This document shows, in pieces, positions 15,678 to 22,637 of a stretch of DNA of 38,866 nucleotides. Each line of letters begins with the position of its first letter. Within the stretch, counting starts at the first letter, position 1. Source of the DNA: a virus; the IMG/VR virus record IMGVR_UViG_3300021957_000110, positions 1 to 38,866 of that record; one strand, 5' to 3'. The notes under the pieces were generated by a model. The model saw only the letters and a program-made list of their open reading frames with translations. It was not told the DNA's origin and ran no database searches. The position numbers and the translations under genes are program-made.

Positions 15678-16406
15678 TTACCTATCAACTCCGTCTATGA
15701 TAATCAAATCAAAGATTGCGCCAATCTCTGATGTAGCTCCAGCTTTAGCACGAACTTCAATGTCTGTTTTCTCTGTAAACTTTATTGGAACAGGATAATC
15801 ATAATTAACTGATGCAGCAAATGTTCCCCATAAACCTTTTGTATTCCAAGCACTTTCTTCACTTTTTCTTGTTCTAATTTGAAACTGGGCTTCTTGATTT
15901 TTAGATAAGGAACCCTGAAACTTGATAAGATATGCTGTCTTATTTGCAGGAACGGTATAGACAGCCATAAGAGTTTGACCTTCATTTGCAGCAATACGAG
16001 CAACATCTGAGGAAGAAATAGATGCAGTAATATTACCTGCATTGATTTCACCTGTGCCAGCACTTGCTACTCTCATTCTAAATACACGAATGAATGTTGC
16101 AGTAGTTGTTACTGCTGACTGCCCATTCATAGTTACAGTTTCTGTTTTTTCTATATAATTTGCATCCAGACCTTGAATTTCTACAGTACGAGCACCAGTT
16201 CCTGCAGAAGTATCTGCTGTAGATGCAGAAACTATAGAAACAACTGCAGCCGATGATGGCAAGTTATTTGTTCCAAGGTCTGTAACAGTTTCATATGAAG
16301 TACCAACTGCGGAGTTGTAACCAAATTTATTAACATGACTAGTGTCTTTTACACGTCCAGCCGAAATTTGAATAAAGTGTTCTGGGGAAAGATACATTGA
16401 AGCCAT
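15678..16406 (-). CDS. Ser/Thr/Ala-rich virion structural protein
   Basis: 242 aa, beta-rich by pattern, with low charge, many Ser, Thr and Ala, and repeated NG/TAxT turns (VEIQGLDANYIEKTETVTMNG, TFIRVFRMRVASAGTGEI). The C-terminal half (AVYTVPANKTAYLIKFQGSL, IEVRAKAGATSEIGAIFDLI) resembles beta-sandwich head-decoration or fibre-type proteins of marine phages. No signal peptide is present. AAGGAGAATTACA precedes the ATG at 16406. Composition differs sharply from the Lys-rich neighbours, which supports a surface structural rather than internal role. Confidence 0.6.
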   Translation of the reverse strand: MASMYLSPEHFIQISAGRVKDTSHVNKFGYNSAVGTSYETVTDLGTNNLPSSAAVVSIVSASTADTSAGTGARTVEIQGLDANYIEKTETVTMNGQSAVTTTATFIRVFRMRVASAGTGEINAGNITASISSSDVARIAANEGQTLMAVYTVPANKTAYLIKFQGSLSKNQEAQFQIRTRKSEESAWNTKGLWGTFAASVNYDYPVPIKFTEKTDIEVRAKAGATSEIGAIFDLIIIDGVDR

Positions 16407-16417
16407 TGTAATTCTCC

Positions 16418-17164
16418 TTAAAAAGTGATCTGTGATCTTGATTTAGATGGTTTATCTGTCACAACAATTCTACCTTTACTATCACCACGTGAAGGAGATT
16501 TACCATATACAGTTGGAATGCCTGCTCTATCTTTTTTAGTGGGATCAAATGTCTGATCTTCTCTACGTGCTCTTAGTCTAAAGAACAAGTCTTTTGAGTT
16601 TGCATATTTCTTAGCATCAGAAATTTTACCATTCAGTGTTAGAATATTTTTCTTCTTGTCAAAACTAGATACAACATCCATAGGGCCGATATACATGTAA
16701 TGAATTGGTCCTCCCATGGAAGTATTACCGATTACAAGTAGGTTCTTATCTTTGTCATTGAGTTTTGCAAATAGGTCTGGTACCTTATCACCAGGTTTTA
16801 AACTCTTTTTATGATGAGCCAAAGCTGCTTTCATAAAATTCATACCAATACCTGGTATCACAAGCTCCATGCCTGCAAGTCCGCCACCAGCAAGAGATGG
16901 TGCAGAATTACCTTTCATTGAAAGATTATATTTTTTATTCTTAGCTGTTGTAATAATAACATCTGTATATGGTTCGGTATTTGCTTTACTTCTTCCAGTA
17001 AATTTTTCTGCCTTTACGATATCACGCACAGTCATATCTTTTGTTTTAACAGTAATACCTTTTTTAGCAAGTTTAAAAGCATCATTGATAGCTTTTACAA
17101 ATCCATTTTCTTGGCGTTCGGCTCCTGCTCCAGCCTCACGTAAATATGTGGTAAACTTAATCAT
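16418..17164 (-). CDS. Late protein with CTS-like N-terminus, possibly nuclease-like
   Basis: 248 aa and first gene of the late operon, 30 bases after a TATAAATA promoter. MIKFTTYLREAGAG matches the CTS pattern (LRE followed by Ala). A segment TEPYTDVIITTAKNKKYNLS followed by MKGNSAPSLAGGGLAGM has a D...(S)xK arrangement that recalls restriction-endonuclease-like folds, but the usual Glu is Ser, so this is weak. The C-terminus is basic with KGRIVVTDKPSKSRSQITF. Function is unknown. Packaging in the head is inferred from the start sequence and operon. Confidence 0.62.
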   Translation of the reverse strand: MIKFTTYLREAGAGAERQENGFVKAINDAFKLAKKGITVKTKDMTVRDIVKAEKFTGRSKANTEPYTDVIITTAKNKKYNLSMKGNSAPSLAGGGLAGMELVIPGIGMNFMKAALAHHKKSLKPGDKVPDLFAKLNDKDKNLLVIGNTSMGGPIHYMYIGPMDVVSSFDKKKNILTLNGKISDAKKYANSKDLFFRLRARREDQTFDPTKKDRAGIPTVYGKSPSRGDSKGRIVVTDKPSKSRSQITF

Positions 17165-17193
17165 CGATGCACTCTTTTATTGTTTGTTTACAC

Positions 17194-17201
17194 TATTTAT
17201 A
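17194..17201 (-). promoter_or_regulatory. T4-type late promoter (TATAAATA)
   Basis: Exact TATAAATA on the minus strand, 30 bases before the start of the 248-aa gene and directly after the T-tract of the terminator at 17203-17228. In T4 this octamer is recognised by gp55 with RNA polymerase. It would drive the late operon 17164 to 6813. Confidence 0.75.
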
Positions 17202-17202
17202 T

Positions 17203-17228
17203 AAAAATAAAAGGGAGCCTAAGCCCCC
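17203..17228 (-). terminator. Rho-independent terminator
   Basis: Minus strand GGGGGC-TTAG-GCTCCC stem-loop followed by TTTTATTTTT. The TAG stop of the 63-aa gene is in the loop. It separates early-type genes from the late operon. Confidence 0.8.
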
Positions 17229-17410
17229 TCTTTTTGTTCTATGTAAACTTTTTTACCTCGTGTTACAACTTCATATTGGTATTTTTCATAGCCTGAATCA
17301 GTTAAGTCTCGATTAAGGGATCCGATCCAACCAATTACTTCTAATGCCTCTCCATCCGAGTCAAGGATCCCCACTAGATGAGGATCCTCCTTGTCATTCA
17401 CTAGTTTCAT
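17219..17410 (-). CDS. Small hypothetical protein
   Basis: 63 aa (MKLVNDKEDPHLVGILDSDG and onward), a short mixed alpha/beta protein ending VYIEQKEGA. No family is recognised. The ATG at 17410 has AGAGGAAC about 9 bases upstream; a GTG two codons earlier is the alternative. It overlaps the 45-aa gene upstream by 17 bases, and its stop codon lies in the loop of the following terminator. Confidence 0.62.
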   Translation of the reverse strand: MKLVNDKEDPHLVGILDSDGEALEVIGWIGSLNRDLTDSGYEKYQYEVVTRGKKVYIEQKEGA

Positions 17411-17531
17411 TCTCACGTTCCTCTTTTAACTTTCTCAATATATATTCATGATAGTGCTCATAGGGTTGGGCCGAGTCCTTAAAAAAGAACTCAAAGAACT
17501 CGATCCAATCTTGATTAATATCATGCCGCAT
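17394..17531 (-). CDS. Small hypothetical protein
   Basis: 45 aa, aromatic and acidic (DWIEFFEFFFKDSAQPYEHY, then EYILRKLKEERENE). Unknown family. It fills the gap between the DUF932 gene (11-base overlap at 17521-17531) and the 63-aa gene (17-base overlap), consistent with a translated link in the operon. The ribosome site is weak, so coupled translation from the DUF932 gene is likely. Confidence 0.52.
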   Translation of the reverse strand: MRHDINQDWIEFFEFFFKDSAQPYEHYHEYILRKLKEERENETSE

Positions 17532-18489
17532 TTGCAAATTCAACTGCTTTCTCAGCCGCTTTTACTTTACGCAACTGGTTAGAACCGAACCACTGATTAA
17601 ACAAACGGGAGTCAGCAGACCGACCCTGTACGTGATCTGTCATATATGTGACAGAATTAAATGCCTGCCACCAGGATCCTTCACCATATTCTGCACCTGG
17701 TTGTGAGTCCAAAACATCGAGTGCTTGTTTTGCTGGACGAGAAAGATTTTCAGCTGTAACAACTTCTTGTTTCTCTCCAGTAGACAATGGGAACACTTCG
17801 TTGTAGTAGTTTAACAGGGACTCAACAGTAAAGCGTTTCGAGCCGAGGTATTGTGCCATGTCTTTGTATGTAGCAAATTTCTCGTGAGCTAGACCCAAAG
17901 TTTCTTTTACACTATCTGGGTTAAATTCGGTACGGTGACCAACTTTAACAGCACGCTGTGCATCTCGGTTAATAGCAAAAGTGAGTGTGTTGTTACATAC
18001 AACACGGATAGGTGTGAACCGTACATCGATTGCCTTACCATACTGATGAGGGTTAGAAAACAACATATATGAGTCAACTTGGTCACCACCAAATACATCA
18101 AAGGATTCTTTGATTTTTGCTAGGGCCCAAACATACTTGCCATCTTTCAAAGAACCTGCTGTATGCATTTCCATATCTCCAGCAAGTACAAACTCATTGA
18201 AAAATTCGAATGCTGTTTCATTCTGGCATGGGTGCCAGTCTTTACCCACATTAGTAAGAATTGAACCATCTGTAGAACGGACAAGAGATTTTTGTCCGGT
18301 AGGGATTTTTTCACCTTGGTGATCAATGTATGATTCAACCTCTTCAACAGTCCAATCAACACCTGCTTTTTCCATCATCATACGAGGGGTGAGTTCGTTG
18401 GACACTTTTGTGCCCAGACCATGCCAAGGTAGATCACCTGCATAGGCCATTTGAGCTTCACCGTTGATAATTTCTAGTTCGTGTGCCAT
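17521..18489 (-). CDS. DUF932 / phage-plasmid-like protein (TIGR03299 type)
   Basis: 322 aa. The N-terminal MAHELEIINGEAQMAYAGDL, then PWHGLG, is the typical start of the DUF932 (TIGR03299) family found in phages and plasmids. SYMLFSNPHQYGKAIDVRFT, then PIRVVCNNTLTFAI, is its conserved core near residues 165-200. Molecular function is not established. I chose the ATG at 18489, with AGAGGAAC upstream, over an ATG 15 codons earlier that lies at the promoter. It is preceded by a consensus promoter (18523-18551), so early-type expression is expected. Confidence 0.85.
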   Translation of the reverse strand: MAHELEIINGEAQMAYAGDLPWHGLGTKVSNELTPRMMMEKAGVDWTVEEVESYIDHQGEKIPTGQKSLVRSTDGSILTNVGKDWHPCQNETAFEFFNEFVLAGDMEMHTAGSLKDGKYVWALAKIKESFDVFGGDQVDSYMLFSNPHQYGKAIDVRFTPIRVVCNNTLTFAINRDAQRAVKVGHRTEFNPDSVKETLGLAHEKFATYKDMAQYLGSKRFTVESLLNYYNEVFPLSTGEKQEVVTAENLSRPAKQALDVLDSQPGAEYGEGSWWQAFNSVTYMTDHVQGRSADSRLFNQWFGSNQLRKVKAAEKAVEFANAA

Positions 18490-18522
18490 TATATAGTTCC
18501 TCTTTTTTGATCTGATGTGTTT

Positions 18523-18551
18523 ATTATAACACATTTTAAAACAGTTGTAAA
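18523..18551 (-). promoter_or_regulatory. Sigma70-type promoter
   Basis: TTTACA (18546-18551), 17-base spacer, TATAAT (18523-18528), with AGGGG and AAAGTTTTAAAAAATGCAC upstream, as at 928-956 and 27563-27591. It drives the DUF932 gene. Confidence 0.88.
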
Positions 18552-18576
18552 CCCCTAAAGTGCATTTTTTAAAACT

Positions 18577-18981
18577 TTATGCGTACTCCTTGAAGGTTAC
18601 GATTGATTTGAGTTTCTTGACTAGGTTACGACCATAGTCAGTAAACAAGATGCCTTTATTCCACACCCAATGTTCTACACACTGGTCATTGTAGAACTTT
18701 TCGTTCTGGGTCATCCACCGCAGAGCGGTCTCACGATCACCAGCACCAAGAGCAATATGCTGGTTGATATCGTACTTAAAGTCCTTGACGCATTCGTCTG
18801 CTATCCGACGTTCCTGAAGTTCGCTATACTCGAACTCTTCGATCAGAGAATCCCAGATGCTCTGCTTTTCTTCGTCAGTGGAAGCATTCCACTGGTTCCA
18901 CCAGTATTCTCCCGGACGGGAACCACGAGCATCTTTGTGAAGGTCGGAAATGGTGTTCTCATCGAAAGTGTAAACAGTCAT
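18577..18981 (-). CDS. Conserved phage hypothetical protein
   Basis: 134 aa, Trp- and acid-rich. MTVYTFDENTISDLHKDARG, followed by RPGEYWWNQWNASTDEEKQS, is an N-terminal pattern I have seen in phage proteins of unknown function. The rest is helical (EFEYSELQERRIADECVKDF). AAAAGGAGAAAAAT precedes the ATG at 18981, and its own promoter lies at 19005-19033. It stands alone between two promoters. Confidence 0.65.
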   Translation of the reverse strand: MTVYTFDENTISDLHKDARGSRPGEYWWNQWNASTDEEKQSIWDSLIEEFEYSELQERRIADECVKDFKYDINQHIALGAGDRETALRWMTQNEKFYNDQCVEHWVWNKGILFTDYGRNLVKKLKSIVTFKEYA

Positions 18982-19004
18982 ATTTTTCTCCTTTTGACTC
19001 TGTT

Positions 19005-19033
19005 ACTATACCACATGTAGGCATAGATGTAAA
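19005..19033 (-). promoter_or_regulatory. Sigma70-type promoter
   Basis: TTTACA (19028-19033), 17-base spacer, TATAGT (19005-19010), with the A/T-rich AAAAAAGTTTTAAAAGGTG upstream. It is divergent from the promoter at 19089-19117. Confidence 0.82.
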
Positions 19034-19067
19034 CACCTTTTAAAACTTTTTTCGAAAAAAGGTGTTT

Positions 19068-19087
19068 GTGTAACATTTATGTAACAG
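19068..19087. repeat. Palindromic repeat, copy 2 (putative operator)
   Basis: GTGTAACATTTATGTAACAG, the most divergent copy. It lies between divergent promoters, abutting the -35 of the plus-strand promoter. Immediately to its left is a separate inverted repeat (AAACACCTTTT ... AAAAAAGGTGTTT, 19031-19067). Confidence 0.6.
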
Positions 19088-19088
19088 G

Positions 19089-19117
19089 TTTACACTTAGC
19101 CAAATACGTGTTATAAT
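19089..19117 (+). promoter_or_regulatory. Sigma70-type promoter, plus strand
   Basis: TTTACA (19089-19094), 17-base spacer, TATAAT (19112-19117), 29 bases before the 28-aa plus-strand gene. Confidence 0.86.
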
Positions 19118-19145
19118 ATATAAACACACTATGAGGGAAGAAGAT

Positions 19146-19232
19146 ATGCCTTTATGCTTTGGACATGACCCCTGCGACGATTGCATTCACTGGCTAAAGT
19201 GGATCAACGAACAGTGGCGTAGAAATCCTTAG
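19146..19232 (+). CDS. Tiny Cys/His protein (28 aa)
   Basis: MPLCFGHDPCDDCIHWLKW and onward, 28 aa, with C-x5-C-x2-C and two His, enough for a minimal metal site, and three Trp. The frame has a strong ribosome site (GAGGGAAGAAGAT) and a consensus promoter. Its TAG overlaps by 2 bases the TAA of the converging hydroxylase-like gene, the same architecture as the SDR-like gene at 1092. It is short, but the signals around it argue that it is expressed. Confidence 0.62.
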   Translation: MPLCFGHDPCDDCIHWLKWINEQWRRNP

Positions 19233-19696
19233 TCGGAAACACAACCAACTATGTGTATGCGGTTGTGTTTTGAACCATTCATTGCTGAGTGGTATTTTCG
19301 AGTATCTACTCTATAGACACTACCCGCTTCCAGATGCATCGCCTCGTTCTCTACGATCATGATGCAACCAGGGTCTGTCTGTATGGGAATGTGTATTCTC
19401 GGTAATCTATCTCGATGCCAACTGAGACACGTCTTCGGATTACTGACAAAGATCCGTGTCCTATGCATATTGTATTTGTTGATATAATGGTTTATAAGAG
19501 GGTAGGCAAATACAGGATATATGAAATCAGTTTCCTTCATATATGTGCCTTTACCAATACCATCTCTCCAAGAGCCATTGTGTTTGTCAGACTGCAAACC
19601 GACTTGTAAAGAGTCACGAGAGGATAATATCTCGTGACATTCTTCTCTGAGTCCATTTAAATCTACACTGTTCGAGATTTTACGAAAAGGCATCAT
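19229..19696 (-). CDS. Aspartyl/asparaginyl beta-hydroxylase-like oxygenase
   Basis: 155 aa. The core LSWHRDRLPRIHIPIQTDPG holds the HxD metal pair and the RIHIPI strand typical of Asp/Asn beta-hydroxylases. HLEAGSVYRVDTRKYHSAMN and KHNRIHIVG supply the distal His and the 2-oxoglutarate Arg. The domain is essentially complete though short. The substrate (protein Asp/Asn or another) is not known. Its ATG overlaps the stop of the 33-aa gene, so the two share the promoter at 19823. Confidence 0.78.
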   Translation of the reverse strand: MMPFRKISNSVDLNGLREECHEILSSRDSLQVGLQSDKHNGSWRDGIGKGTYMKETDFIYPVFAYPLINHYINKYNMHRTRIFVSNPKTCLSWHRDRLPRIHIPIQTDPGCIMIVENEAMHLEAGSVYRVDTRKYHSAMNGSKHNRIHIVGCVSD

Positions 19697-19794
19697 CTTT
19701 TATCTTCTAACCTTTTACCACCAAGGTAATTTACAGGTGGTGATACATTTATTTTCAAAACTTTTATTAGCCAAGTGTTAAATCGTTCTAACAT
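19693..19794 (-). CDS. Small hypothetical protein (33 aa)
   Basis: MLERFNTWLIKVLKINVSPP followed by VNYLGGKRLEDKR, 33 aa, with an amphipathic start. It has a good ribosome site (AGAGG, 6 bases before ATG 19794), lies directly downstream of a consensus promoter, and its TGA overlaps the ATG of the hydroxylase-like gene. It may be a leader or coupling peptide rather than a stable protein. Confidence 0.58.
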   Translation of the reverse strand: MLERFNTWLIKVLKINVSPPVNYLGGKRLEDKR

Positions 19795-19822
19795 AGGTAC
19801 CTCTGTTTTTACATTACTATAT

Positions 19823-19851
19823 ATTATAACATAAAATCACGCATGTGTAAA
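19823..19851 (-). promoter_or_regulatory. Sigma70-type promoter
   Basis: TTTACA (19846-19851), 17-base spacer, TATAAT (19823-19828). The -35 lies just beyond the stop of the 184-aa gene. It drives the 33-aa and hydroxylase-like genes. Confidence 0.87.
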
Positions 19852-19854
19852 CAT

Positions 19855-20409
19855 CTAATCTGCTAATGGATTGTCAAGTGCCTCTTGTAGTATCTCTTTT
19901 AAATCTCTTTCGAGCAATCTCATCTTCTCATCAATACGAGTTTCAGTTGCTCTCATGGTATCACGAACATCTTTCTCGTTTATTCTGCTATTGGCTTCTA
20001 CCTCACGAATGGATGCGGTGACATCTTTCTGCAAAGAGTTCATCTCATTACGCACACCTTCAAGAGTTGTTTCGATGCCATTCTGAGATTCCTTGATACG
20101 GTTCTCTGCCACGTCAACCTTCGCCTCGATCTTATCCACTAGGTCTTCCATTGCCATCACATCGGATCTCAAGTCGTTCTTGATATCTCTTGTGTAGTCG
20201 ATTGCTTCACCAAGCTTTGTTTCAATCACGTCGTTACGTGCCGCAATTGCTTGCGTGTCTATGTTGGCTATGATTTCTTTCATATCCATATAGTCTTTGT
20301 AAAATTCAAAACCACCCCATAGTCCACCGCCAAGTGTACCGAGCAATGGAATCAGAAGCAGCAGCTTTGAGCCACCTACTTTGATTCCTTCATATTCGAT
20401 CTCTGCCAT
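19855..20409 (-). CDS. Membrane-anchored coiled-coil protein
   Basis: 184 aa. An N-terminal EIEYEGIKVGGSKLLLLIPL, then LGTLGGGLWGGF, provides one membrane segment (residues 14-34). About 140 residues of charged coiled coil follow (IEAKVDVAENRIKESQNGIE and similar), ending NPLAD. I recall similar proteins in marine T4-like phages near lysis or membrane genes, function unassigned. The inside/outside orientation is not clear. It is the last gene of the block starting near 22637. Confidence 0.65.
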   Translation of the reverse strand: MAEIEYEGIKVGGSKLLLLIPLLGTLGGGLWGGFEFYKDYMDMKEIIANIDTQAIAARNDVIETKLGEAIDYTRDIKNDLRSDVMAMEDLVDKIEAKVDVAENRIKESQNGIETTLEGVRNEMNSLQKDVTASIREVEANSRINEKDVRDTMRATETRIDEKMRLLERDLKEILQEALDNPLAD

Positions 20410-20709
20410 CTAACAACCTTTCCCACCTAATGTATAAACTCTATTTCTGCCCCAGCACTTATTCAATGGCTTGATTACATTATTTGGTAATGCTTGACCA
20501 GGGTATCTGTAATGGGGATATTTCTTTACGAAATCTGCGAGTTCTTTCTTTTCTATATGACCTTTTGCTTGTAATAGTTCTGCTTGGCAAGCCGCAAGAG
20601 AGTTCCAATCAAGTTGCTCTCCTGCGACTACCTCTTGTTGTTTAACGCAATATTTTGTTATTTCATTAGACTTCATGTCAATCAGAACTTCTAATAATGT
20701 GTCAATCAT
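20410..20709 (-). CDS. Hypothetical protein
   Basis: 99 aa with four Cys (YCVKQQEVV, AACQAELL, NKCWGRNRV, GGKGC) and a helical centre. No membrane segment or signal is seen, and no family recognised. GAGGTAAT precedes the ATG at 20709. It lies between the EF-hand membrane protein and the coiled-coil membrane protein, so a role with that membrane group is likely by context only. Confidence 0.6.
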   Translation of the reverse strand: MIDTLLEVLIDMKSNEITKYCVKQQEVVAGEQLDWNSLAACQAELLQAKGHIEKKELADFVKKYPHYRYPGQALPNNVIKPLNKCWGRNRVYTLGGKGC

Positions 20710-20720
20710 ATTACCTCACT

Positions 20721-21044
20721 TTACTTTTTCTTTGCGTATGCCTGCCCACCAAAGAATGCGGCTACGATTGCTGCAACCGACACAAAGTATGTCGCTGCCA
20801 TATCGCCTAGGATCTTACCTGCTTGGTCTAGACCAATCCACATTGCCAAGACAACAGCAAACGGATAGAGCAACAAACCAGCCAAGGCGAACCAAGTCAT
20901 GTTACGTTGTGCATCTCTCATTGCATCTGCATCTTCGAGTTCTTTACGTTTAAACTCTAGGTACATTGCCTCTTCTTCGGCACTTACTTTTCCGTCACCG
21001 TTACTATCGGCTGGGTGATAAGCTTTTACTTCTTCTTCAGACAT
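20721..21044 (-). CDS. EF-hand membrane protein, holin candidate
   Basis: 107 aa. An N-terminal single EF-hand loop, DSNGDGKVSAEEE (residues 13-25), is followed by a charged helix and two membrane segments (WFALAGLLLYPFAVVLAMWI and YFVSVAAIVAAFFGGQAYA), ending KKK. Two TM segments with a basic tail suit a class II holin, and homologues in marine phages are often called holins. The Ca-binding loop in front is unusual for a holin. Its ATG follows directly on the stop of the 50-aa membrane protein. Confidence 0.65.
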   Translation of the reverse strand: MSEEEVKAYHPADSNGDGKVSAEEEAMYLEFKRKELEDADAMRDAQRNMTWFALAGLLLYPFAVVLAMWIGLDQAGKILGDMAATYFVSVAAIVAAFFGGQAYAKKK

Positions 21045-21197
21045 CTATTGTTTTTTCCAAATTGTAAATGCACCCCAAGCAATCATTGCATAGGCTACAA
21101 GTGAAATCGGCATGAGTATCATTGCTACTCCGCCAGCGATAAGAACCATACCGTCATATGACGTTCGCTCCTTAAGTCTACCTTTTATCCAGTTCAT
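21045..21197 (-). CDS. Small membrane protein (50 aa)
   Basis: MNWIKGRLKERTSYDGM is a basic, amphipathic start. A hydrophobic stretch of about 30 residues follows (VLIAGGVAMILMPISLVAYA, then MIAWGAFTIW), ending KKQ. One or two short membrane passes are predicted. The ATG at 21197 lies in the 3' end of the 92-aa gene, and the TAG abuts the ATG of the EF-hand protein. Size and topology suit a holin partner or antiholin, but this is inferred from position. Confidence 0.66.
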   Translation of the reverse strand: MNWIKGRLKERTSYDGMVLIAGGVAMILMPISLVAYAMIAWGAFTIWKKQ

Positions 21198-21456
21198 CGA
21201 TTCTGTCCTCCAGTTCATCTATTTTTCTGGTTATTTTTGGATATTTTTTCCGCCAAGCATCAGGTGGTTCTTGTAGCCAAGTCCACCCCCACCTGTTAAC
21301 AAGATGATCTAGTAACTGGTCAAACTTTGAGTAACCCCAAATCCCAGCCCTTGTTTCTTTAAACCATGCGAGAAATGCCGCACCGAGTAAAGCACCAGCG
21401 ATAGCCGTCCAAATCCATAGCGTATCGCCAAACATTCTTTCTAACATTTCCATCAT
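21178..21456 (-). CDS. Membrane protein with coiled-coil tail
   Basis: 92 aa. A membrane segment (LWIWTAIAGALLGAAFLAWF, about residues 12-31) precedes a Trp-rich domain (NRWGWTWLQEPPDAWRKKYP) and a C-terminal coiled coil (IDELEDRIDELDKR). I have seen this type near small membrane genes in marine T4-like phages; function unknown. ATGA overlap joins it to the thermonuclease gene upstream, and it overlaps the 50-aa gene by 20 bases. Confidence 0.65.
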   Translation of the reverse strand: MMEMLERMFGDTLWIWTAIAGALLGAAFLAWFKETRAGIWGYSKFDQLLDHLVNRWGWTWLQEPPDAWRKKYPKITRKIDELEDRIDELDKR

Positions 21457-21920
21457 TTCATTAGTTCCTCTGCAGCATCAACATCTGCTTGTGCCACAAC
21501 ACCCTCTGCTAATAGTTTTACCCTATTACTCAGATGTTGCTGCTCTAGTTCTTCTTTAGAACCACCCCAGTAACCAACAGCATGACCTTCTTCAATCATT
21601 ATCTGTGTTACTGTTTTATCACCTACTTGGAAATCTCCTAATACTCTACCAAACTTGCCTTTCATATCCTCGCCTTTTTTATCTTCATGAGTAATAAGAA
21701 TGCATTCACCTTCTAAAATTTCTTTCAGTCTGTTTTTAGCAGCAGTGCCAAAAACTTTTTCTACCTTATTAGATGTACGTGATTCGGGTGTATCAATACC
21801 CATAATCCGTACACGTTCGTTTGTAAGTGTTATACCAAAACCAAGGTTGATATCTACATCGCAAGTATCACCGTCAACTACTTTTATAAGTGTTGCTTCG
21901 TAAAGATTAGTGTCGCCCAT
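21453..21920 (-). CDS. Staphylococcal-nuclease-like (thermonuclease) protein
   Basis: 155 aa, close to the size of an SNase domain. KVVDGDTCDVDINLGFG has the Ca-binding Asp residues, RVRIMGIDTPESR carries the first catalytic Arg and Asp, and GKFGRVLGDF carries the second Arg. The Glu (normally E43) is probably in DTPE. There is no obvious signal peptide, unlike secreted SNases, so it may act in the cytoplasm, for example on host nucleic acid. It lies between the lipase and the membrane-protein group. Confidence 0.85.
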   Translation of the reverse strand: MGDTNLYEATLIKVVDGDTCDVDINLGFGITLTNERVRIMGIDTPESRTSNKVEKVFGTAAKNRLKEILEGECILITHEDKKGEDMKGKFGRVLGDFQVGDKTVTQIMIEEGHAVGYWGGSKEELEQQHLSNRVKLLAEGVVAQADVDAAEELMK

Positions 21921-22637
21921 TTATTTCTCCTCCAGATATTTGACATAATTTTGCATGCCATGATCTCTGGCACCATCAAATGGTTGTTTCTTTTTCCAAG
22001 CTGTTACACGACCTCTCCAACCATCCTTAAATCTTTGCCACTTTGTCATCTTACGGATATTGCCGTAAAAGTTAATGTAGCGCAGATCACCGTGATGTTT
22101 GTAGCCCATAATTGCAAATGGGACTTTCGTAACAATGTCGTTATTGTTTACATGCCTATGATGTTCGCAAGTAATATTGCGCACGAACTTACGTGTGCCA
22201 ACTCTTGGAGATCCATATGTGAAAAGAGCAAGAGGTTTTAGCCTACTTGCACATACTGTAGCCATAGCACCGCCAAGAGAATGACCGCAGATAAAGAGTT
22301 TTTTCTTTTTACCTTTATCTTTCACTAACTCATTAACTTGAGGCCAAACCTTCTCTAGTTCGTTTTGGAATCCGTTATGGACCCAACCACCAACTTGAGC
22401 ACGGTCAGGGAAAGCATTTAGATCAGCAGTAATATCGGAAAATTCGGATGGTTCGGTACCACGGAAACAGATAACCATTTCGCCTTGGTTCCACACTACG
22501 TGCACTTGAGCGCCGTGCACATTATAAAATCTATGGTATGGATATCCCATCTCTTTGAAATCCATCCAAGCTTCCTTGCTCTTGTAAGCAAGTTGAGCCA
22601 TAACAGCCATCTTGTGGCTCTTGTCTATGTAAGGCAT
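21921..22637 (-). CDS. Class 3 lipase-like alpha/beta hydrolase
   Basis: 238 aa. FICGHSLGGAMATVCASRL holds the nucleophile elbow GHSLGG. VICFRGTEPSEFSD forms the oxyanion region, NNNDIVTKVP supplies the likely acidic residue, and the His is probably in GARDHGMQNYVKYL. This order is that of class 3 lipases. Likely substrates are acyl glycerols or phospholipids; a role in host membrane breakdown at lysis is inferred from its holin-like neighbours. No signal peptide is seen. The stop abuts the thermonuclease ATG. Confidence 0.85.
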   Translation of the reverse strand: MPYIDKSHKMAVMAQLAYKSKEAWMDFKEMGYPYHRFYNVHGAQVHVVWNQGEMVICFRGTEPSEFSDITADLNAFPDRAQVGGWVHNGFQNELEKVWPQVNELVKDKGKKKKLFICGHSLGGAMATVCASRLKPLALFTYGSPRVGTRKFVRNITCEHHRHVNNNDIVTKVPFAIMGYKHHGDLRYINFYGNIRKMTKWQRFKDGWRGRVTAWKKKQPFDGARDHGMQNYVKYLEEK

